From: Brevibacterium zhoupengii
GTDB taxonomy: Bacteria; Actinomycetota; Actinomycetes; Actinomycetales; Brevibacteriaceae
Direction: 5' to 3'
Length of the DNA stretch: 64,000 nucleotides
Assembly (NCBI RefSeq): GCF_021117425.1
Contig: NZ_CP088298.1
Location: forward strand, 2,480,001 to 2,544,000
This document shows, one piece after another, positions 57,828 through 64,000 of the stretch. How positions within the stretch are numbered: the first letter of the stretch is position 1; each line of letters opens with the position of its first letter. The notes below the pieces were generated by a model. The model was not told the origin of the DNA. It did no database searches and was given only the letters and a program-made list of their open reading frames with translations. The translations under genes and the position numbers were made by a program.

Positions 57828-60085
57828 TTGTCTGCCTCCTTGCCCTTGTCGGCAGATTCTTCGGCTGCCTTCTTCGCAGCCGCCTTCCGCTCCGCGATGG
57901 TGCCACCGGCCGTTGTCGGATTCGTCACAGACTTCGTCTTCTTCTTGGACTTCTTCTCGGTCGCCTCGTCGGTTGACTCAGCGGGAGCAGAGACCTCATC
58001 GGATTCCGAGGACTGAGACTTCTTCGACTGTTTGGTCGTCGTCGTGCCACTGGTCTTGCCAGAGGGTTCTGCCCCGGCACCGGCCTTCGACTTCGACGAT
58101 GCGGACGCGGATTCAGAGGTCGAGGATGTCGACTCGACAGTCGACTCTTCGGCCGATTCCGCCTCGGCGTCTGAGGACATGCCTGCCTTCCGGGCTCGAG
58201 CCTTCTCCCGTCGGCGTGCCTCTGGCGACTTCTCGTCGTCATCGATGCTGAGGTTGAGCGCGCCACGATAGGCGGCGGGCTTGACCCCCAGCAGCCGCGG
58301 ATCCATACCGGACATCGGATGGCCCTGGCCGAAGAACTTGGTCCGCGCAAGGACTTCCAACATGGGGTGTGTGAACAGGAAGACGATGAGCACGTCGATG
58401 ATCACGGTCAGGCCCAAGGTGAAGGCGAATCCTCGCACGGAACCGACGGCCAAGACGTAGAGGATGACCGCGGCGAGCATGTTCACTGCCTTAGACGCCC
58501 AGATGGTGCGTTTGGCGCGGTCCCAGCCGACCTCGACAGCGGAGAGCAGATTTCGACCGCTGCGCAACTCGTCTCTGACTCGTTCGAAGTAGACGATGAA
58601 CGAGTCAGCGGCCATGCCGATGCCGATGATGATACCGGCGACACCTGCCAACGACAGCCGGTAGCCGTATCGCCACGAGGCCAAGAGCAGCAGCAGGTAG
58701 GTCAGCACACCTGCAACGACAAGGCTCGAGACTGTGACGAGGCCGAGCACTCGGTACTGCAGGAGCGAATAGATGACGACGAGGATGAGTCCGACGAGGC
58801 CGGTGAGCAGACCGATGTTGAGGTAGTTCGAACCCAACGTCGGTGAGATCTGGTCTTCGCTCTGGACCTGGAAGCTCAACGGCAGGGAGCCGTTCTTGAG
58901 CTGCTCGGCCAGGGTCTGCGCCTCATCAAGGGTGAAGTTGCCTGAGATCTCGGCGTTGCCGTCAGTGATCGCTGCGTTCGATGACGGAGCCGAAAGCACA
59001 TTGCCGTCAAGAGTGATGGCGAACTGGTTGTACGGCTGCTGCTTCCCGGTGATGTCCGAGGTGATCTGCTTGAAGATCTCACGCCCGACGCTGTCGAACT
59101 TGAGGTTCACAGCCGGCTGGTTGGTCTGGACTCCGTTGGCGCCTGCGGCATAGCCGAAGTTTGCGTCCGCTAGGTGCTCGCCCGAGAGCTCGACAGGACC
59201 CAGAATGTACTTGGCCTCTCCGTCCTTGCCGCAGGCGACGACTGGTTCATCTGATGGCTGCTGCTGACCGCCGGTCCGGTTCTTCGGATCGGTGCAGTCG
59301 AGCTCCGTGTACTTCTTGATGATCTTGTCGGTCTGCCATTGATCGACGTCCTTCTCAGGATCGAAGAGCGGCCGCGGCGTCGAATCGGTGACCTTCGTGT
59401 CGTCGCCCTTAGCGGACCCGCTCTCTTCGGCCGTCTGTTCGCTGCTGGCCTCTCCTGATTTCTCAGCGTCCTTGCCTGCTGGTCCGGGAACGTTTCCACC
59501 GGCGTTGGCGACATCGCTGCCTGATTTGGTGACTTCGCCACCGCCTGCAGGTGCTTCTGTGCCGCCCTCACCCCCGCCGGTGAGCTCTTCGAGACGCTTC
59601 TTCTGCTCGTCGGTGAGTCCCTCGGAGGGGTCCTGCTGCTCTTCCCCGCCGCTCTGCTCCTGTTCCTTTTGGATCTGCTCCTGGGAACGCGGGTCACCGA
59701 CGAGGGCGACTCGACGGAAGACGAGCTGCGCGGAAGAACGAACCAGATTGCGTGTCTCCTCATCCGGATTGCCCGGCAGGTTCACAACAATGTTGCGGTC
59801 ACCCTGAGTCGTGATCTCTGCTTCAGAGACACCGGTCGAGTCGACGCGCTGGCGGATGATCGACACAGCCTGGTCAAGCTGCTCCTTGCTGATGTCCGTG
59901 TCCTCCGATACCTGGGGCTCCAGGATGATCGAGGTTCCGCCCTCAAGGTCGAGAGCGAGCTTCGGCGTGGTTGTGGCATCAGACCATACGACACCTGCGG
60001 CGATGATGCCGAGGAGCAGTGCAGTGACGATCCCCAGCCATACGAAGCGCAAACCAGGACGTGGCTTTTCTTCAATATCGGACAC
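57824..60085 (-). CDS. secD: Protein translocase subunit SecD with long low-complexity insertions
   Basis: SecD assists the late stages of Sec export. The 753 residues have an N-terminal helix (about 13-35), the P1 domain (LALDLEGGTSIILEPQV), the P1 head, and five C-terminal helices with GIGMAADSFIVYFERVRDE. Two disordered parts enlarge it: about residues 131-236, rich in Glu, Gly and Ser within P1, and a tail of about 125 residues, rich in Ser, Glu and Lys, after SPEARRREKARARK. The length exceeds E. coli SecD (615). The GTG start overlaps nothing; yajC is 33 bp upstream. Confidence 0.95.
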   Translation of the reverse strand: MSDIEEKPRPGLRFVWLGIVTALLLGIIAAGVVWSDATTTPKLALDLEGGTSIILEPQVSEDTDISKEQLDQAVSIIRQRVDSTGVSEAEITTQGDRNIVVNLPGNPDEETRNLVRSSAQLVFRRVALVGDPRSQEQIQKEQEQSGGEEQQDPSEGLTDEQKKRLEELTGGGEGGTEAPAGGGEVTKSGSDVANAGGNVPGPAGKDAEKSGEASSEQTAEESGSAKGDDTKVTDSTPRPLFDPEKDVDQWQTDKIIKKYTELDCTDPKNRTGGQQQPSDEPVVACGKDGEAKYILGPVELSGEHLADANFGYAAGANGVQTNQPAVNLKFDSVGREIFKQITSDITGKQQPYNQFAITLDGNVLSAPSSNAAITDGNAEISGNFTLDEAQTLAEQLKNGSLPLSFQVQSEDQISPTLGSNYLNIGLLTGLVGLILVVIYSLLQYRVLGLVTVSSLVVAGVLTYLLLLLASWRYGYRLSLAGVAGIIIGIGMAADSFIVYFERVRDELRSGRNLLSAVEVGWDRAKRTIWASKAVNMLAAVILYVLAVGSVRGFAFTLGLTVIIDVLIVFLFTHPMLEVLARTKFFGQGHPMSGMDPRLLGVKPAAYRGALNLSIDDDEKSPEARRREKARARKAGMSSDAEAESAEESTVESTSSTSESASASSKSKAGAGAEPSGKTSGTTTTKQSKKSQSSESDEVSAPAESTDEATEKKSKKKTKSVTNPTTAGGTIAERKAAAKKAAEESADKGKEADK

Positions 60086-60118
60086 GTTTCAGCTTTCGAT
60101 TGAGTGCAGTGAGCGAAG

Positions 60119-60715
60119 TCAGTTCTTCTTGGGATTCTCGGGATCGGTGCCGGTTGCATCCGCATCGGAGTCACCGGTGCCATCCACAACATCGTCGGCA
60201 TCCTTCGAACCGGCGGCGTCATCGATCACGGAATCGGTTTCGTCTGCCTCAACCTGAGTGGCGTCCGAGTTCAGCTCCGCATCGGAATCGACGACGTCGT
60301 CCGCTGGAAGGTCGGTGTCACCGTTGGTCTTCTCAGCGCGCTTACGCTCATTCATCGCGTCGAGTTCAGCGTCCGTGATCGCAGGAGCATCGCTGCTCTC
60401 ACCACCGTCGGCAGCCTCGGGAGCGTCTGCAACAGCGCCGCCGGCGGCAGCGCCTGCGGCTTCAGGATTGCTGATCTGGCCGATTGCCTGGCGGTGGACT
60501 CGGAGCACGGTGCCGGGACCCGATTCGAGGGTGACCTGGTTGTTTTCCTCGTCAATGGACAGGACGGTGCCGAAGACGCCGAACGTCGTCATCACGGTAG
60601 CGCCGGGGACAAGGCCCGACTTGATCTCCTCTGCACGCGCCTTCTGCTTACGCCGAGAATTGAACAGGAAAAAAATAAGCAGCGCAGCAAGCGCGAGAGG
60701 GATCAATAAATCCAC
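60119..60715 (-). CDS. yajC: Sec translocon accessory protein YajC with long acidic tail
   Basis: YajC associates with SecDF. The first 85 residues are normal: an N-terminal transmembrane helix (LLIPLALAALLIFFLFNSRRKQ) and the core VPGATVMTTFGVFGTVLSI and GTVLRVHRQAIGQI. Residues about 90-198 are a low-complexity acidic tail rich in Asp, Ala, Glu and Thr, roughly doubling the usual 85-110 residue length. It starts with GTG at 60715. It precedes secD in the conserved ruvB-yajC-secD-secF order. Confidence 0.93.
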   Translation of the reverse strand: MDLLIPLALAALLIFFLFNSRRKQKARAEEIKSGLVPGATVMTTFGVFGTVLSIDEENNQVTLESGPGTVLRVHRQAIGQISNPEAAGAAAGGAVADAPEAADGGESSDAPAITDAELDAMNERKRAEKTNGDTDLPADDVVDSDAELNSDATQVEADETDSVIDDAAGSKDADDVVDGTGDSDADATGTDPENPKKN

Positions 60716-60796
60716 AGGTATCTACCTTTCATAAGAACGAACCAGTCCACTACCTTAGTTCGTAGTCAGTACTCAAGGCGAACTCAATTGCCGGGA

Positions 60797-61879
60797 TCAG
60801 AACTCATAGTTTGCTGGGATCTGCATTCCCAGGTGCTTCCATGCCGCGGATGTGGCAACCCGGCCTCGCGGAGTGCGGCTGATCAGACCTTCTCGCACAA
60901 GGTACGGTTCCGAAACAGTTTCCACAGTGTCGGCTTCTTCTCCGACGGAGACTGCAATGGTTCCCAGGCCGACCGGCCCCCCGCCGAATCGCTTGCACAG
61001 CACCTGAAGCACGGATCGGTCGAGGCGATCAAGGCCGAGTTCGTCGACTTCGTAGACCTTGAGGGCCGACAGTGCTGCGGCTTCATCGATGATGCCTGTT
61101 CCGCGCACCTGCGCCCAGTCTCTGACTCTTCGAAGAAGCCGATTGGCCACGCGGGGAGTGCCGCGAGATCTGGTGGAGATCTCCTTCAGCCCCGCAAGCT
61201 CCGCTTCGATTCCGAGCATGTGAGCTGAACGTTTGAGCACAGTCAGCAGATCGTCGCTTGAGTAGAAGTCGAGGAGTCCCGTGAATCCGAACCTGTCTCG
61301 CAGGGGCGCAGGAAGCAGACCGGACCGGGTTGTGGCGCCGACCATCGTGAACTGAGGCAGGTCAAGTGGAATCGCCGTCGCGCCAGGACCCTTGCCGACG
61401 ATGACGTCGACACGGAAGTCCTCCATCGCGACATAGAGCATCTCCTCCGCGGCACGAGCCATCCGGTGAATCTCATCGATGAAGAGGACTTCCCCCTCCT
61501 CCAACGACGAGAGGATCGCAGCGAGGTCGCCGGCATGCTGAACAGCCGGGCCCGAGGTGACTCGCAGGCTCGACTGCATCTCATGGGCGATGATCATCGC
61601 CAGCGTCGTCTTACCCAATCCGGGAGGACCAGAGAGTAGGACATGGTCTGGGGCCCGATTTCGCGCCTTCGCAGCATCGAGAACCAGGGAGAGCTGCTCT
61701 CGGACCTGGGGCTGGCCGATGAAGTCCTGCAGTCCCTTGGGACGCAGGGCGGCTTCCGCATCGCGTTCGGCGGTCTCCGCTCGGCCCGAAACCAGCCGCT
61801 CCTCCTCGGCACCGGTCAGCTTCTGATCACCGAATTCCAGTTCGTAGGAGGCGTTTGCGCCATCAGAGGAGCTCGTCAC
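60797..61879 (-). CDS. ruvB: Holliday junction branch-migration helicase RuvB
   Basis: RuvB is the AAA+ motor of the RuvABC resolvasome. The 360 residues show [18 protein letters not shown], Walker [18 protein letters not shown], Walker [16 protein letters not shown], sensor 1 [20 protein letters not shown] with the arginine finger, and a C-terminal winged helix (about 280-350, [19 protein letters not shown]-like region, ending in [17 protein letters not shown]). The GTG start overlaps the ruvA stop (GTGA). Confidence 0.97.
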   Translation of the reverse strand: MTSSSDGANASYELEFGDQKLTGAEEERLVSGRAETAERDAEAALRPKGLQDFIGQPQVREQLSLVLDAAKARNRAPDHVLLSGPPGLGKTTLAMIIAHEMQSSLRVTSGPAVQHAGDLAAILSSLEEGEVLFIDEIHRMARAAEEMLYVAMEDFRVDVIVGKGPGATAIPLDLPQFTMVGATTRSGLLPAPLRDRFGFTGLLDFYSSDDLLTVLKRSAHMLGIEAELAGLKEISTRSRGTPRVANRLLRRVRDWAQVRGTGIIDEAAALSALKVYEVDELGLDRLDRSVLQVLCKRFGGGPVGLGTIAVSVGEEADTVETVSEPYLVREGLISRTPRGRVATSAAWKHLGMQIPANYEF

Positions 61880-62472
61880 TTCCGAGCACCCAGAACCTTG
61901 AGCGAGGCCTTCAGCAGCGCAGAGGTGCCGGCATTCTGGCCAAGATCATTGATCACTTCCTGAACGACGTCTGCCGCCTGGGCCTCTTTCCAACCGAGTC
62001 CGACCAGGGCATCGACAACCTGCTGATTCGCACCGCCGAACGACAGCTGCAGTCCGGGTTCCGATGCGGCAAGCTTCGGCAATTTGTTCTCAAGTTCGAG
62101 GATGATTCTGGAGGCCCCCTTCTTTCCGATGCCGGGGACTCGTGTCAGTGCGTTGGCATCCTGATTCGAAATCGCTGCGGCAAGCTCACCGGGGCCCATC
62201 ACGGACAGGATAGCCATAGCCAGTCGCGGCCCGATCCCGGAAATCGACAGCAGCACTTCGAACGTGTGGTTCTCATCTTCGGTGCCGAAACCGAAGAGCG
62301 TCATCGAATCTTCACGCACCACGAGCGTGGTCACGAGTTCGATATCGGCACCATGACGGGTGTTCGACAGGGTGTCCGGAGTGACGTTGACTCTGCGTCC
62401 GACGCCATAGGTGAGAATGACGAGGTGGTCAGCTGCGATGCGATGAACCGTACCGCTGAGGAAACTGATCAC
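61876..62472 (-). CDS. ruvA: Holliday junction branch-migration protein RuvA
   Basis: RuvA binds the four-way junction and loads RuvB. The 198 residues begin [18 protein letters not shown] (OB fold), contain the two helix-hairpin-helix motifs ([19 protein letters not shown] and [19 protein letters not shown]) and the C-terminal UBA-like domain that binds RuvB ([19 protein letters not shown]). The GTG at 62472, with AAAGG nine bases upstream, is preferred over the frame extension to 62496. Confidence 0.97.
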   Translation of the reverse strand: MISFLSGTVHRIAADHLVILTYGVGRRVNVTPDTLSNTRHGADIELVTTLVVREDSMTLFGFGTEDENHTFEVLLSISGIGPRLAMAILSVMGPGELAAAISNQDANALTRVPGIGKKGASRIILELENKLPKLAASEPGLQLSFGGANQQVVDALVGLGWKEAQAADVVQEVINDLGQNAGTSALLKASLKVLGARK

Positions 62473-62565
62473 GGCCTGCCTTTCGAGTGGGAACACGTGT
62501 ACGAATCCAGGCTATCAGCTTGGCCCCGAGCACCTGCTTCGACATACCGACGATACCAAGGCTCG

Positions 62566-62591
62566 CAACGCCGACACCCTGCGCGGCGTTG
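62566..62591 (-). terminator. Hairpin between ruvC and ruvA
   Basis: CAACGCCG (62566-62573) pairs perfectly with CGGCGTTG (62584-62591) around a 10-nt loop, 15 bp after the ruvC stop. No T-run follows. It may attenuate transcription between ruvC and ruvA, which are 133 bp apart. Confidence 0.45.
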
Positions 62592-62605
62592 GATTGTCCT
62601 CAACG

Positions 62606-63202
62606 CTACTTAGCATTGCGCAGGGCCTTGGCCCACTGCTCCTGAGCTTTCGTCAGGCCTGTGCCCTGACGACCGGCGCTCTTGCGCTCGTTGAGGTCTT
62701 TGTTCGCTCCAGGCGTCGATTGCCCGCTGAGAGCCCCCCGCCACGAGTGGCAGATCGCGATCGCCAGCGCGTCAGCGGCATCGGCGGGCTTCGGCGCGGC
62801 GTCGAGTTCGAGGATTCGGGTCACCATGTTCGTGACCTGCTTCTTGTCAGCCCGACCCGATCCGGTGATGGCGGCTTTGACCTCGGAAGGAGTGTGCATC
62901 GCCACGGGCAGTCCGCGTCTGGCGGCCAACCCCATGGTCAGGCCGGAGACCTGGGCAGTGCCCATGATCGTGGAGACATCGTTGCGGGCAAACACACGCT
63001 CAATGGCCACGACATCGGGACGGTAGGTGTCCAACCAGCTGTCGAACGCCTCGGCGAGGGCGCCCAGACGCAGGTCGACGGAATCCGTCGACGGCGTTCT
63101 CAGCACATCGACGGACACCATTTTGGCCTTGCGGGCGGGCAGGGTGTCGATGACACCCAGCCCGCACCGGGTCAGACCAGGATCAACGCCGAGGATTCTC
63201 AT
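62606..63202 (-). CDS. ruvC: Holliday junction resolvase RuvC
   Basis: RuvC cuts Holliday junctions symmetrically. The 198 residues have the four acidic catalytic positions in [18 protein letters not shown] (Asp7), [19 protein letters not shown], and [14 protein letters not shown]. The C-terminus carries a polar extension of about 30 residues ([19 protein letters not shown]) beyond the usual end. It starts 21 bp after yebC. Confidence 0.97.
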   Translation of the reverse strand: MRILGVDPGLTRCGLGVIDTLPARKAKMVSVDVLRTPSTDSVDLRLGALAEAFDSWLDTYRPDVVAIERVFARNDVSTIMGTAQVSGLTMGLAARRGLPVAMHTPSEVKAAITGSGRADKKQVTNMVTRILELDAAPKPADAADALAIAICHSWRGALSGQSTPGANKDLNERKSAGRQGTGLTKAQEQWAKALRNAK

Positions 63203-63223
63203 CAGTTACCCGGTTCGATCTCA

Positions 63224-63976
63224 TCAGGAATCAAGTTGGGCGAGAACCTCATCGCTGACATCAGCATTGGAATAGACGTTCTGCACCTCGTCGCTGTCTT
63301 CGAGCGCATCGATGAGGTTGAAGACCTTGCTGGCGGTGTCCGCATCCAAGCTGACTTCGATCCCGGGCACGAACGAGGCCTCGGCCGAGTCATAGTCGAT
63401 GCCTGCGTCAACGAGCGCTGTGCGCACGGCAACCAGGTCTGTGGCTTCACAGATGATCTCGAAGGTTTCGCCCTCGTCTTTGACCTCTTCGGCTCCTGCG
63501 TCCATGGTGGCCAAGAGGATCGAGTCTTCGTCGGTTCCCTCTGCCGGAACGATGATGACGCCCTTGCGGTCGAAGTTGTAGGTCACCGATCCGGGGTCGG
63601 CCATGGTGCCGCCGTTACGCGTGACAGCCACTCGCACTTCGGAGGCTGCACGGTTGCGGTTGTCGGTCAGACATTCGATGAGGAGAGCGACACCGCCGGC
63701 GGCGTAGCCTTCGTACAGAATGTTCTCGTAGTTGACAGCCGAGCCGTCGAGGCCGCCGCCGCGCTTGACTGCGCGGGTGATGTTGTCGGCGGGAACCGAG
63801 TTCTTCTTCGCCTTCTGCACCGCGTCGAACAGCGTCGGGTTGCCGTCGAGATCAGGTCCACCGTTGCGAGCGGCAACTTCGATGTTCTTGATCAGCTTGG
63901 CAAAGAGCTTGGCCCGCTTCGAATCGATGGCAGCTTTTTTGTGTTTAGTCGTTGCCCACTTGGAATGACCTGACAC
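63224..63976 (-). CDS. yebC: YebC/PmpR-family protein
   Basis: YebC proteins were described as DNA-binding regulators; recent work links them to translation of proline-rich stretches. The 250 residues have the normal three-domain layout: [21 protein letters not shown] at the N-terminus, then [30 protein letters not shown], and the acidic C-terminal domain ([17 protein letters not shown]). The GTG start at 63976 has AAGGA upstream. It leads the yebC-ruvC-ruvA-ruvB cluster. Confidence 0.95.
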   Translation of the reverse strand: MSGHSKWATTKHKKAAIDSKRAKLFAKLIKNIEVAARNGGPDLDGNPTLFDAVQKAKKNSVPADNITRAVKRGGGLDGSAVNYENILYEGYAAGGVALLIECLTDNRNRAASEVRVAVTRNGGTMADPGSVTYNFDRKGVIIVPAEGTDEDSILLATMDAGAEEVKDEGETFEIICEATDLVAVRTALVDAGIDYDSAEASFVPGIEVSLDADTASKVFNLIDALEDSDEVQNVYSNADVSDEVLAQLDS

Positions 63977-64000
63977 TGGTGTTCCTTCCTATAGATACAG

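Overview
This 64 kb window is a stretch of high-GC actinobacterial core chromosome. Gene order (yebC-ruvCAB-yajC-secDF-rel, aspS-rarA-rpsD-alaS-ruvX-mltG-aro, efp-nusB-pyr-car, mihF-gmk-rpoZ-coaBC-metK-priA-fmt-rsmB-rpe), actinobacteria-specific proteins (mIHF, the Trp-operon membrane protein, helicase-less PriA) and many GTG starts with 1-4 bp gene overlaps place it in the Actinobacteria. The Micrococcales-type S4 protein and the overall content fit a Brevibacterium-like organism; that genus call is inference. Almost everything lies on the minus strand. Only three genes are on the plus strand: an ArsR-type regulator, a DUF349 protein and one unrecognised protein.

Layout, left to right (the reverse of transcription). 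1-9.6 kb: glutamate synthase large subunit (running off the left edge), trpA, trpB, trpC, trpE and three small membrane proteins, with hisI and hisF directly upstream. 10.4-14.8 kb: a fused carboxyltransferase and a class III CoA-transferase set between two halves of the histidine genes (hisF-hisI and hisE-hisG), plus a small membrane protein. 14.9-24.5 kb: pnuC, rpe, rsmB, fmt, priA, metK, coaBC, rpoZ, gmk, mihF. 24.8-33.4 kb: the pyrimidine operon pyrR-pyrB-pyrC-(membrane protein)-carA-carB-pyrF. 33.5-41 kb: efp, nusB, and the aro genes with a prepilin peptidase, mltG and ruvX. 41-49.8 kb: alaS, rpsD, a CPA2 antiporter, rarA, aspS. 49.9-54.5 kb: the only mixed-strand part. 54.5-64 kb: rel, secF, secD, yajC, ruvB, ruvA, ruvC, yebC.

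The genes serve amino-acid (Glu, Trp, His, shikimate), pyrimidine, CoA and SAM synthesis, translation, DNA repair and protein export. I see no mobile element, CRISPR array, phage, tRNA or rRNA. The best non-coding signal is in the pyrR leader: a hairpin matching the known PyrR-binding loop in structure and sequence, overlapping the pyrR ribosome-binding region, which predicts translational autoregulation of the pyr operon. Other points of interest are the carboxyltransferase/CoA-transferase pair inside the his region, an eukaryote-like HisRS, probable leaderless transcripts, a long rpsD leader, and small membrane proteins of unknown role in the trp, his and pyr operons. I found no convincing wholly new system.
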